From contig JASUTE010000003.1 in NCBI GenBank assembly GCA_030445745.1, positions 62,001-126,000 of the forward strand: a stretch of DNA of 64,000 nt, read 5' to 3'. This document shows positions 1 to 8,222 of this stretch, in pieces (position 1 is the stretch's first letter; every line of letters starts with the position of its first letter). Both the position numbers and the translations under genes were made by a program. The DNA is from Candidatus Cloacimonadota bacterium (GTDB lineage: Bacteria; Cloacimonadota; Cloacimonadia; Cloacimonadales; TCS61). The notes under the pieces are model-generated. The model worked only from the letters and a program-made list of their open reading frames with translations. It was not told the origin of the DNA and did not search any database.

Positions 1-24
1 GCTTTTTACTTTTACTGTGTCAAT

Positions 25-1293
25 TTATTCCAGCAAAGCTTTCACAGGCTGCAAACCAAAAGGAGAATTAGCTTCTATTGCCTTAAGAATAGTTCCTCCA
101 CCTGTGAAAAAATAGTATTTATCATCTTGCAGAGCTTTTTCATAAACTTCCGGTAAAAGATTTTTGAATTCTTGCAAGGTATCGCCTCCACCAAAATATT
201 TATGCGCATGTTCATTCCTATTAAGCGCTGTATCCAGAGCTATTGTCCCTTCGGCAAAGTTAGGAGTATAGCCCATCACAGCGTTTACAAAAATAGTTTC
301 AGCTTTTTCAATAACATCTATAATCTGTGGTTCAGAAAAACTTTTAGCAGCTGCATCGAGTATGTAGTTAAGTTTCTGTCCAGCTTGCAATTGGGAAACC
401 TTTATAGTGCAGATTTTGTCTTCATCACGCTCTTCCAACTTATCCGATTCTACTATATATGGCAATTCTATCATCTTTTGCGGATATTTTTCTGTTAGCT
501 TTACAAATTTTTGAGCGGCTTCAATATCTTTTTCGGAAATTCCTTCGATATGCACCTGATATTTAGCACACAGATAGGCATTATAAAGCACTCCTCCTAA
601 AATTACATTATCTGCTTTTTCTAGAAGTGCCGCAAGCGGTCCTATCTTGGTATCGAATTTGGAACCAGCTACCACTGCCAACATCGGTTTTTGTGGTTTT
701 AGCACATTTTGCAGATTATCTATCTCCTTTTGCATAAGAAATCCAGCATAGCTTGGTAATTCTTTGGTTATTTGGAAAGTAGAAACATGAGGTTGCCAAG
801 AGCCAAAAGCGTCATTTACAAATAAATCGGCTAGTGCAGCCAGTTCTTTTGCCAATTGCTGCGATTTTTCACCTTCTGTTTCTTCACCAGCAAACCAGCG
901 TGTATTGGGAAGATAAATACCGTCTAATTTGCCAGATTCCAACTGTTTTTGTAGTTTACTCATATCGGGCAGATTTTCTAACCCATACTTACTTTTATTT
1001 GTAACTTCCGGAGTCGCAAAATTTAAACCCTGCTTCTGTAAGTAATCAACGATTGGCTGTACAGCAGTTTTAGAGTCTATGCTAATCTCGCCTGTTTTTT
1101 TATCTCGTGGCCGTCCTACATGACTCATTAAAAATATTTTTGCCCCTTTACCCAAAATATACTTGATGGTTTCCAAGGAGGCATCAATACGATAAGGATC
1201 TTTTATTACACCCTTCTTCACTACATTATGGTCAACCCGCATCAAAACTTTTTTTCCTTTTAAATTCACATCCTGTAATTTGCGTAGTTTCAT
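25..1293 (-). CDS. pgk: Phosphoglycerate kinase, divergent
   Basis: A 422-residue protein of the PGK family, which moves phosphate between 1,3-bisphosphoglycerate and ADP in cytosolic glycolysis. Visible family marks are RVDHN (19-23), the SHVGRP turn (57-62), NTRW (130-133), the Lys-containing GSKFDTKIG stretch (210-218) and the glycine-rich FGGGDT (367-372) and TGGGT (397-401). Several normally fixed positions differ. The usual DAFGTAHRAHAS segment reads DAFGSWQPHVS (161-171), so the substrate-binding Arg is missing, and the WNGPMG motif reads VNAVMG (336-341). The length is slightly above the usual 390-415. A clear AGGAG-type site precedes the ATG. The gene lies 12 bases after the FAD oxidoreductase gene on the same strand. 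The fold assignment is secure; normal glycolytic activity is likely but not certain because of the substitutions. Confidence 0.9.
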   Translation of the reverse strand: MKLRKLQDVNLKGKKVLMRVDHNVVKKGVIKDPYRIDASLETIKYILGKGAKIFLMSHVGRPRDKKTGEISIDSKTAVQPIVDYLQKQGLNFATPEVTNKSKYGLENLPDMSKLQKQLESGKLDGIYLPNTRWFAGEETEGEKSQQLAKELAALADLFVNDAFGSWQPHVSTFQITKELPSYAGFLMQKEIDNLQNVLKPQKPMLAVVAGSKFDTKIGPLAALLEKADNVILGGVLYNAYLCAKYQVHIEGISEKDIEAAQKFVKLTEKYPQKMIELPYIVESDKLEERDEDKICTIKVSQLQAGQKLNYILDAAAKSFSEPQIIDVIEKAETIFVNAVMGYTPNFAEGTIALDTALNRNEHAHKYFGGGDTLQEFKNLLPEVYEKALQDDKYYFFTGGGTILKAIEANSPFGLQPVKALLE

Positions 1294-1305
1294 TCCTTTT
1301 CTCCT

Positions 1306-2550
1306 TTATTTTAGTGATTTAGCTGTTAAATATCCATGTACAGTGGCATAAATTATCGACCGAGTATAGCCGGAACAATCACCGATGAAAAAAAGATTTT
1401 CAAACATTTCGTTGTTCAGTTTGTTAGAATAAAATTTCACCTCTGGCGCATACACCAAGTTATCTTCATTTGCCACACCTGGCACTATTTTATCCAAGTT
1501 TTCCACAAAATCTATTATACTTTCGGTTATGCGCCTGGGAAAGGCCAAATTTATATCGCCCAAAATAAAATTATCTTCACCTAAAGTTGGTTTAACCCTG
1601 TACAGATGCTTGGTTCGCTTAGAATTCTTAAAATTATCGTAAGTTTGCAAAATCACTTTGCGGTCTCCCGCTAGAATATTGGTTAATTTAGCAATGTAGG
1701 AACCATATCCCACCGGATCATCAAAAGGAACGGTCAAGCTAACCGTGGTTAGAATGGCAAAATTTGTCGTCTCGCTTTTTTCCTTGTATTTGGAATGGCC
1801 GTTTACAGTGACAAAATCGTCATATTTTTCAGTTACCACATAGCCCGAAGGGTTATTGCAAAAAGTTCGCACCGTGTAGCCGGTTTTACTACGATAGCGT
1901 ACCTTGAATTCATACATCTCTTGATTCAGTTTTTCCACAATATGGTTCGGAAGCTCGAAGCGCACGCCTAAATCTACTTTGGTATTATCTGAAACTATCT
2001 CGGGAAATTTTTTGATTATATTTCTCACCAGTTTATGTCCGCTGCGACCAACTGCCACTATAACCTTGTCAAAATCGTTTTCGTGGTCTAAAATAACCTT
2101 ATTAGCCAAAATCTCGATTTCTTGCACTTTGTGGTTGAAATGGAAATGTATATTTTTGTAAGAACTAAAATCTTTGTAGATATTGAACAAAACTTCTTTT
2201 AACTGGTCAGTTCCCAAGTGATAAAAATCGGAAATTATTGGTTGAAACCCTTTTCTATAGAACTGACGATAAAATTCTTCGTTGCCAAAAGAAGTACCAG
2301 TTTCATAGCGTTTTTCTTTGGTTTTATTTATATAAAAATCTACCATTTTTTTCTGCAATTCAGGATCTATTTCTAGCTCACCACCCATTTGTTCGGAAAC
2401 AAATAGCTTACCGTCGGCTCTAATACCCGAAATGCTGGAAGAATATACATCTTTACTCTGTTCAAAAACATGGATTTGATGCTTTGTCCCTTTCATATTT
2501 TCCAAAAAACCAATGGCGGCTGCACCGAATCCCACAACTGCTATCTTCAC
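1306..2550 (-). CDS. NAD(P)/FAD-dependent oxidoreductase
   Basis: A 414-residue flavoprotein of the two-dinucleotide-fold type. The N-terminus carries the FAD-binding GxGxxAxG pattern (VVGFGAAAIG, residues 5-14), followed by an acidic residue at the end of the second strand (FEQS). A second GxG-type strand appears as VIVAVGRSGHKL near residue 165, and the C-terminus has the FIGDCSGYTRSI segment that normally contacts the flavin. It resembles the broad group annotated as FAD-dependent dehydrogenases in anaerobes, whose substrates are mostly unknown. Its start overlaps the end of the upstream AMIN-HTH gene by four bases, and pgk follows, so the three are probably co-transcribed. I see no redox-active CxxC motif. 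The substrate cannot be inferred. Confidence 0.75.
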   Translation of the reverse strand: MKIAVVGFGAAAIGFLENMKGTKHQIHVFEQSKDVYSSSISGIRADGKLFVSEQMGGELEIDPELQKKMVDFYINKTKEKRYETGTSFGNEEFYRQFYRKGFQPIISDFYHLGTDQLKEVLFNIYKDFSSYKNIHFHFNHKVQEIEILANKVILDHENDFDKVIVAVGRSGHKLVRNIIKKFPEIVSDNTKVDLGVRFELPNHIVEKLNQEMYEFKVRYRSKTGYTVRTFCNNPSGYVVTEKYDDFVTVNGHSKYKEKSETTNFAILTTVSLTVPFDDPVGYGSYIAKLTNILAGDRKVILQTYDNFKNSKRTKHLYRVKPTLGEDNFILGDINLAFPRRITESIIDFVENLDKIVPGVANEDNLVYAPEVKFYSNKLNNEMFENLFFIGDCSGYTRSIIYATVHGYLTAKSLK

Positions 2551-3674
2551 TTTTCTTGCCCCTCTTCCCCTTTTTGTTCTTCTCGGTTGGTTTGTAGATA
2601 GGAAATTACTTCCCCTTCACTTAGTTCCAATTCCTGGGCTATTTCAGCTAATTTCCAACCTTTTAACTTCAGTTTTTCTATCACTTCCCGTTTAAAATCA
2701 TCATCACCGAAACCTGCTTCAGAGCGATAATTTACCTCTTTAATCTTGGGAATATGATTTAACTTCTTTTTCTTACCAATATTCTCTTGTATAAGTTTTA
2801 TTACTATCTTCAAGATAAAGAAAGCTAAAAGTAGCTGCACTATCACCACAATAATTTTGGTGAAAAGAGAAGCCCCCTTGTTTGTCTTTGATTGTTGTCT
2901 TTGGCTTTCCTGAGCTATCTTCTCCTTTTCTGCCTCTAATCTCTGAACGAAAATAGATTCCGGTGAAAGCGTTTCTGCCAATACTACTTCTTGTTTACTC
3001 TCTACAGAATCTGCTAGCAGAGAGTCGTTTAAAGTTTGCTGATTGTTTGATGGCTGTTGTTGGCCACTAATTGCTGGATTTTGTATATTGGGTATTTGCT
3101 GCTGGTTTGCCTCAGTTTCTTCTTGTGCAGTTTCTTCTTTTTTTACTGTATGTTTGTTCTGCTCGTTATTTTCTTTAGCAGACTTTTTTTTCAGTTCTTC
3201 AGCTTTTTCGCGATACTTTTGTGCTAAAACTTGGTTTTTCTTTATGATTTGGTTATAAGATGCGTAACTCATTAATTCTTCGTAAGTTTGAGGATCCAAC
3301 GTGTTAAAAATGTCGATTACCAGTTTGTAATGCTGCTTTTCCTTGTAATAGAGTGTTTTTTGAGTGACATATTTTTTGTCTGTATAAATAATAAATTGCA
3401 AATCTTCCCCATCAATTTGAAAATCCCACGCTTCCAAAACCTGATTATCGTTAAAGATTTCATCAACCACATTTGTTCCTTTTACAGTCTCACGCAGCGT
3501 TATCTTCAATTTTTTTGGTCTAGAAGTAATACTATAATCGATATCGGAGCTAAGCACCAAAACTACACGGTCTATTTCACCATAATTGGCATGGTAGATA
3601 TTGTTCAAAGTAGCTGCCCAACCTACTGTCCCTAGCAGGACAGCCAAGATCAAAGTTATCTTTTTCATCTTCAC
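2547..3674 (-). CDS. Membrane protein: AMIN-like domain, TM helix, C-terminal HTH
   Basis: A 375-residue protein with an unusual order of parts. Residues 1-21 are a signal peptide or first membrane segment. Residues 22-125 are beta-rich and resemble an AMIN domain, the cell-envelope domain found on amidases and secretins (VVLVLSSDIDYSI, LKITLRE, YKLVIDIFN). Residues 145-265 are charged and Gln/Asn-rich, likely coiled or disordered. A strong hydrophobic helix spans 271-295 and is followed by a KKKK anchor. Residues 328-361 form a textbook helix-turn-helix pattern (WKLAEIAQELELSEGEV). The predicted layout is a periplasmic sensor-like domain and a cytosolic HTH. It starts 42 bases after the TPR gene and overlaps the FAD oxidoreductase gene. 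The function is not known; the HTH may bind protein rather than DNA. Confidence 0.7.
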   Translation of the reverse strand: MKMKKITLILAVLLGTVGWAATLNNIYHANYGEIDRVVLVLSSDIDYSITSRPKKLKITLRETVKGTNVVDEIFNDNQVLEAWDFQIDGEDLQFIIYTDKKYVTQKTLYYKEKQHYKLVIDIFNTLDPQTYEELMSYASYNQIIKKNQVLAQKYREKAEELKKKSAKENNEQNKHTVKKEETAQEETEANQQQIPNIQNPAISGQQQPSNNQQTLNDSLLADSVESKQEVVLAETLSPESIFVQRLEAEKEKIAQESQRQQSKTNKGASLFTKIIVVIVQLLLAFFILKIVIKLIQENIGKKKKLNHIPKIKEVNYRSEAGFGDDDFKREVIEKLKLKGWKLAEIAQELELSEGEVISYLQTNREEQKGEEGQEK

Positions 3675-3716
3675 CTCGGCTAGTATATTAGAACGAACTG
3701 ATAAGATGTCAAGAGG

Positions 3717-4364
3717 TCATTTTCTCAGTTTCCTTTTCACAAACTCGAAATTTTTGTGGAATTTCTTATTTTGGGGTGAAAGTGAAACTGCTTTTTCCAA
3801 ATACTCATAAGCTTTCTCATATTGTTTCAGCAAAATATAAACTGAACCAATATTGAAAATTATGGTAGGGCTCTCAGGATAATATTCCTCTGCTTCCAAA
3901 AGCTTATTCAAGGCAATTTTATCGTTTTTCTTTTCCAAATCTACTACTGCGCTGTTCAATAGCTGTTTCGATTTTACATATTTTTCTCGTGCAACTACAT
4001 CTTCTGAAATTTTTAAATATTTCTGAAAAGTTTTGTTTTGAGGTTGCTGTTGCAAAAGTTCCTTGTACAGCAGCGGAGCTTGCTGCCACTTACCCAACAT
4101 CAAATAACACTCTGCCAAAGAAAGTATATTTAGCATATTTTCTGGGTATTCCTGATAGACCTTTTCCAAAAATTTAGCAGCTTCCTCATATTTTTGGGAA
4201 GACATAAGCGCTAAGCCCAAATTAAACTTATCTTCCACAGCACCACTACGTATAAGCGCTTTACGAAAGCACTTTTCTGCGCGTAAGGGATGACCTTTGG
4301 TCAATAATTTCTGACCTTGTTTCTGGTAATACTTACTTAATAAATAATTAATCATATTTTGCAT
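3717..4364 (-). CDS. TPR repeat protein
   Basis: A 215-residue protein built almost entirely of tetratricopeptide repeats. Typical repeat cores are KCFRKALIRSGAVEDKFNLGLAL near residue 30, KFLEKVYQEYPENMLNILSLAECYLMLGKW near 62-92, and YEKAYEYLEKAVSLSPQNKKFHKNF near the C-terminus. I see no signal peptide or membrane segment, so it is probably cytosolic or attached to a partner. TPRs mediate protein-protein contacts. It lies between rnfB (75-base gap) and the AMIN-HTH gene (42-base gap) on the same strand, so it may be a distal part of the rnf transcript. A link to Rnf assembly is only a positional guess. The start has no strong ribosome binding site. Confidence 0.75.
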   Translation of the reverse strand: MQNMINYLLSKYYQKQGQKLLTKGHPLRAEKCFRKALIRSGAVEDKFNLGLALMSSQKYEEAAKFLEKVYQEYPENMLNILSLAECYLMLGKWQQAPLLYKELLQQQPQNKTFQKYLKISEDVVAREKYVKSKQLLNSAVVDLEKKNDKIALNKLLEAEEYYPESPTIIFNIGSVYILLKQYEKAYEYLEKAVSLSPQNKKFHKNFEFVKRKLRK

Positions 4365-4439
4365 GTAGTTAAAATTCTCTATTTATAGAAATTACGCAAG
4401 CTTTTTCCCAAAAAATATATCAATTACAGCCTTTTTTGC

Positions 4440-5342
4440 TTATTCTTTATCTTCTGCAGCTTTTTGTTTTGCTGCTTCTACTTTTTTCTTAGCAGCCTCT
4501 GCCTTAGCTTTAGCCTCAGCTTTCTTTTTAGCTCGTACTTCTTTTAAAGGATCAAATATAGCTGCAGTGGGGCAAACATCGGCGCATTGACCACAATTTA
4601 TACATTTTTCATAATTTATCACAGCTAAATTATTGTTAAGCGTTATAGCATCTACTGGACATTTTTTTACACATAGTCCGCAGCCTATACAAGCGGTTTT
4701 ATTGCCACAGGCAGGACGAGCCACTGCGCCTTTATCTTGTGATGAACACAATACATGCACACGTTTTTTCACAGGTACTAGTTCAATGAGATCACGTGGA
4801 CAAGCCTTCACACAAGCTCCACAGCTGGTACATTTTTCCTTATCAATAATCCTCATGCCATTTTCATCTAAATGGATAGCATCGAAATTACAAGCTTCTA
4901 AGCAATCATTCTGAAAAACACATCCATAATTACAAAGATTGGGACCATTAGAAAGCTGTACAGCCGCTTTACAGGTTGGAATACCTTCATATTTATATCG
5001 GAAAAAGGTATTATTGGAGCCACCACTTTGGCAGTGAATAAGAGCTACTTTTCGTTCTGTTGCGGTTGCTTCCACTCCCATAATCTTGCTAATTTGCCCT
5101 AAAACTGCAGAACCGCCAGGAGCACATTTGTTAATATCTACTCCATTGTTCACTATAGCTTCGGCATAAGCAGAGCAGCCCGGGTAACCACAAGCACCAC
5201 AATTAGCCTGGGGAAGAATTTCTGTTATTTTCTCTATTTTAGGATCAACTTCTACATGGAATTTGCGGGAGGCGTAAGCTAATCCCAAACCGTAGATCAA
5301 GCCTAAAATTCCTAAGGTGGCTACAGAATATACAATTATCAT
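4440..5342 (-). CDS. rnfB: Rnf complex subunit RnfB
   Basis: A 300-residue iron-sulfur subunit of the membrane Rnf complex, which couples ferredoxin oxidation with NAD to Na+ or H+ movement. It has one N-terminal membrane helix (residues 2-24), then the 4Fe-4S cluster site of the RnfB domain (CGACGYPGC about 48-56, with a fourth Cys in INKCAPGG). Two or more ferredoxin-like cluster pairs follow: [24 protein letters not shown] and [12 protein letters not shown]. The last 30 residues are an Ala/Lys-rich helix, a tail common in RnfB of anaerobes. It is the last gene of rnfCDGEAB, the usual order in anaerobes, and follows rnfA by 12 bases. Confidence 0.96.
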   Translation of the reverse strand: MIIVYSVATLGILGLIYGLGLAYASRKFHVEVDPKIEKITEILPQANCGACGYPGCSAYAEAIVNNGVDINKCAPGGSAVLGQISKIMGVEATATERKVALIHCQSGGSNNTFFRYKYEGIPTCKAAVQLSNGPNLCNYGCVFQNDCLEACNFDAIHLDENGMRIIDKEKCTSCGACVKACPRDLIELVPVKKRVHVLCSSQDKGAVARPACGNKTACIGCGLCVKKCPVDAITLNNNLAVINYEKCINCGQCADVCPTAAIFDPLKEVRAKKKAEAKAKAEAAKKKVEAAKQKAAEDKE

Positions 5343-5355
5343 AACTAAATTCCTC

Positions 5356-5943
5356 CTAAATATTTAAACCTGAAAAGCCCAGGAATGCTAGTGCCATACT
5401 GCCAGCGACTATCATTGCAATTGGCATGCCCTTCATGCTAGCTGGTACTTCAGCTTTATCTAACCGTTCCCTGATTCCAGCCATAAGGACTAATACCAAG
5501 GTAAATCCCAATCCAGCAAAGAGACCATTCAAAATTGCTCCGATAAAATTCAATTCTTCGTTAATATTCAAAATAGCCACACCTAACACAGCACAGTTGG
5601 TGGTAATAAGTGGTAAATACACTCCCAAAGCCTTATAAAGTGCAGGCGCTGTTTTCTGTATTACCATCTCTACTAGTTGTACCAGAGAGGCAATGGTCAA
5701 AATAAAAGCTATAGTTTGTAAAAATTCCAATCCTAACGGGACCAGTACAAAAGTTTGGATGAGCCAGGTAAAAGTAGAAGCCAAAGTCATCACAAAGATA
5801 ACTGCCATTCCCATTCCCAGGGCTGAATCCAACTTTTTAGAAACACCAATGTATGGACACAATCCTAAGAACCTGGCTAAAACAAAGTTATGAACAAATA
5901 TTGTCGCAATTGCTAAAGCAAAAATTCTTCCTATAAGTTCCAT
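5356..5943 (-). CDS. rnfA: Rnf complex subunit RnfA
   Basis: A 195-residue integral membrane subunit with about six hydrophobic helices, the normal length for RnfA/NqrE. Family marks include the N-terminal [19 protein letters not shown] and the internal [13 protein letters not shown]; each carries a Cys, and the equivalent residues hold the intramembrane iron-sulfur site in Rnf/Nqr structures. With its inverted-topology paralogue RnfE it forms the central electron and ion pathway. It follows rnfE with an eight-base gap and precedes rnfB. RnfA and RnfE are paralogous, but the C-terminal [25 protein letters not shown] supports RnfA here. Confidence 0.95.
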   Translation of the reverse strand: MELIGRIFALAIATIFVHNFVLARFLGLCPYIGVSKKLDSALGMGMAVIFVMTLASTFTWLIQTFVLVPLGLEFLQTIAFILTIASLVQLVEMVIQKTAPALYKALGVYLPLITTNCAVLGVAILNINEELNFIGAILNGLFAGLGFTLVLVLMAGIRERLDKAEVPASMKGMPIAMIVAGSMALAFLGFSGLNI

Positions 5944-5951
5944 CTATTCTC

Positions 5952-6539
5952 CTATTTCCTCTTTGTCAAATTCATCAAACCCATCAAAAGCCCCATCACC
6001 AAAAAGGCGCCTGGTGCTAAAATTGCTATTAAAATAGGTTTATAACCAGCTGACATCACATTCATACCAAAAAATTGGCCAGCTCCTAATAATTCCCGAA
6101 TTCCACCAATCACAATCAATGCTAATGTGAATCCTAAGCCCATTCCCAAACCATCAAAAATGGAGCTGATAGTGTTATTTTTACTGGCAAAAGCTTCTGC
6201 TCTTCCCAATATAATACAGTTAACCACAATAAGCGGGATAAATAATCCTAAGCTTTTGTGAATTTCCGGTAAAAAAGCGTTCATGGTGAGATCAACTATA
6301 GTTACAAAAGAAGCTATTATAACAATGTAGGAAGGAATTCTTATCTTTTCTGGAATAAAATTTTTAACAAGTGATACGAAAATATTGGAAAACACCAGTA
6401 CAAAAGTAGCTGCCATACCCATTCCAATAGCATTTTGCACTGAAGTGGTAACAGCTAGGGTAGGGCAAAGTCCTAATGCCATCACGAATACCGGGTTTTC
6501 CTTTATCAAACCTTTGGAAAACTCTTTCGTCAGTTTCAT
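5952..6539 (-). CDS. rnfE: Rnf complex subunit RnfE
   Basis: A 195-residue membrane subunit, paralogous to RnfA with opposite topology, with about six helices. Diagnostic segments are KENPVFVMALGLCPTLAVTTS near residue 14 and FIPLIVVNCIILGRAEAFASKN near 104; their Cys residues match the shared iron-sulfur site. The C-terminal part, FGMNVMSAGYKPILIAILAPGAF, is typical of RnfE. It overlaps the rnfG stop by four bases and is followed by rnfA. Confidence 0.95.
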   Translation of the reverse strand: MKLTKEFSKGLIKENPVFVMALGLCPTLAVTTSVQNAIGMGMAATFVLVFSNIFVSLVKNFIPEKIRIPSYIVIIASFVTIVDLTMNAFLPEIHKSLGLFIPLIVVNCIILGRAEAFASKNNTISSIFDGLGMGLGFTLALIVIGGIRELLGAGQFFGMNVMSAGYKPILIAILAPGAFLVMGLLMGLMNLTKRK

Positions 6540-7156
6540 TCAGCTACCTCCTTCTTATTCTGGTTGTTAAGTGCAGTTTCAATGTTATTTAGACCCTCTT
6601 TTATGGAATTTGTAATCGCCCGACTAGAGATTGTTGCTCCAGTTAAACTTTGAATTTGGCCTCCATCTTTATCTACCTGCAATTCTGCTTTTGTTAGTTG
6701 AGAAAACTGCGAGGTGAAAGATTCTTCTTCGCAATTAGCTCCCAAACCGGGAGTTTCGGCCTGGTTTATTATTTTTATCTTGTTAACAGAAAGATCAGGA
6801 TTTACACCCACCATGGTTTCAATTGTACTGCTATATCCATATTTTTTAGCTACAAAAGTGTATCCAACAATCTCCTGTTGGTTGTTTTTTCCTATATAAA
6901 ACACAAATTCGTTGCTTCCAGACGTTTCTTTTTGTATTTTTAAGGGATCAGGCTTACTCTCTGCTCTTTCCATAGCTATCGATTTTTTTTCAAATATTTC
7001 TGCCTGAGGCAATACCAAACTGCGGGCTTCTTCCTCTGTCTTTAACTTATTATTTTCTATAATTGGCTCCGTGTAACTGTTTATTAGCGCTAATACACCA
7101 CTGGCTATAGCGCCTATAAGCAATAAAATAAACCCTAATTTCAAATAATATTTCAT
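6536..7156 (-). CDS. rnfG: Rnf complex subunit RnfG, FMN-binding
   Basis: A 206-residue subunit with one N-terminal membrane helix (about 7-27) and a periplasmic FMN-binding domain. The flavin is normally attached covalently to a Thr in an S/T-GATxSS motif, seen here as LTGATISSRAI near residue 172. The preceding GLGANCEEESFTSQF is the usual glycine-rich stretch of this domain. It lies between rnfD and rnfE with four-base overlaps on both sides, suggesting coupled translation of the membrane subunits. Confidence 0.95.
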   Translation of the reverse strand: MKYYLKLGFILLLIGAIASGVLALINSYTEPIIENNKLKTEEEARSLVLPQAEIFEKKSIAMERAESKPDPLKIQKETSGSNEFVFYIGKNNQQEIVGYTFVAKKYGYSSTIETMVGVNPDLSVNKIKIINQAETPGLGANCEEESFTSQFSQLTKAELQVDKDGGQIQSLTGATISSRAITNSIKEGLNNIETALNNQNKKEVAE

Positions 7157-8208
7157 TTTTTTACCTCCCCAAAAGGTTTGGGAACTGTGTATCTATCGAT
7201 AAGTGGAACAAACATATTCATAAATAATATGGAATAGGAAACACCTTCTGGATAACCACCTACTAAACGGATTACCACTGTCAACACTCCGCAACCAATT
7301 CCAAAGATTACTCTACCTCGTTTGGTAACAGGTGACGTGACCATATCAGTTGCCATAAAGAATGCTCCTAATATTAAACCGCCAGCAAATATATGGAACA
7401 CAGGTAACAACAAAGAGGCCGAGAAAAGACCATTAATTCCACCAAAAATATAGGTTAACACAAAAACTGTGGCAATATAGCTAACTGGAATTCGCCATTC
7501 GATGATATGTTTGTAAGCCAAGAAGGCAGCACCAATAAGTAATGCAGCTGCTGATATTTCACCTAAACATCCACCAATATTGCCCCAAAACAAATTCTGT
7601 ATAGTATCCATACTGGCCAGTTGGTTCATAATATTATCTTGCATATTAGCTGCCACCTGAGTAGTATCACGCAAGGCTTTTGCTGCTCCCAAAGGAGTTG
7701 CCGAAGTAATTACTTCAGGTATTTTAGAAGGCAAACTCCCCAAATTCAAACCGTTTATTGAACCTAATCTGGTCGGCACCCAGCCAGAGGTCATGATACT
7801 TGGCCAAGACGCCATCAAAAATGCTCTACCCAATAAAGCTGGGTTGAAAATATTGAAGCCAAGTCCACCAAATATCTGTTTCCCAATAGCGATAGCAAAA
7901 ACGGCCCCTACCACGGGAATCCACCATGGTGCTGCGGCATTTATATTAAAAGCTACTAAAATACCTGTAACCACGGCACTACCATCTTTAATAGTAACAG
8001 GAACTCCTCTGAATTTTTGAATTATTGCTTCGGTAATAACTGCAGCTGCTGCGCCGTAGAGGGTTAGCAAAAAAGCTTTGGTGCCATAGAAATAGATGCT
8101 AACCAGCAAAGCTGGCAGTAATGCCAGCACTACCTGCCACATTATCGAAGATACAGAGACTTTTTCTTTAATATGGGGTGCTGCCGAAACAGTATAAACA
8201 TCACTCAT
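7153..8208 (-). CDS. rnfD: Rnf complex subunit RnfD, FMN-binding
   Basis: A 351-residue polytopic subunit with about nine to ten membrane helices. The N-terminus SAAPHIKEKVSVSSIMW is the usual RnfD opening. SATPLG near residue 176 matches the segment whose Thr carries covalent FMN. The C-terminal half holds the conserved MATDMVTSPVTKRGR stretch and FMNMFVPLIDRYT. It is translated between rnfC (14-base gap) and rnfG (overlap). Confidence 0.95.
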   Translation of the reverse strand: MSDVYTVSAAPHIKEKVSVSSIMWQVVLALLPALLVSIYFYGTKAFLLTLYGAAAAVITEAIIQKFRGVPVTIKDGSAVVTGILVAFNINAAAPWWIPVVGAVFAIAIGKQIFGGLGFNIFNPALLGRAFLMASWPSIMTSGWVPTRLGSINGLNLGSLPSKIPEVITSATPLGAAKALRDTTQVAANMQDNIMNQLASMDTIQNLFWGNIGGCLGEISAAALLIGAAFLAYKHIIEWRIPVSYIATVFVLTYIFGGINGLFSASLLLPVFHIFAGGLILGAFFMATDMVTSPVTKRGRVIFGIGCGVLTVVIRLVGGYPEGVSYSILFMNMFVPLIDRYTVPKPFGEVKK

Positions 8209-8222
8209 ATATCCTCCAAAAT

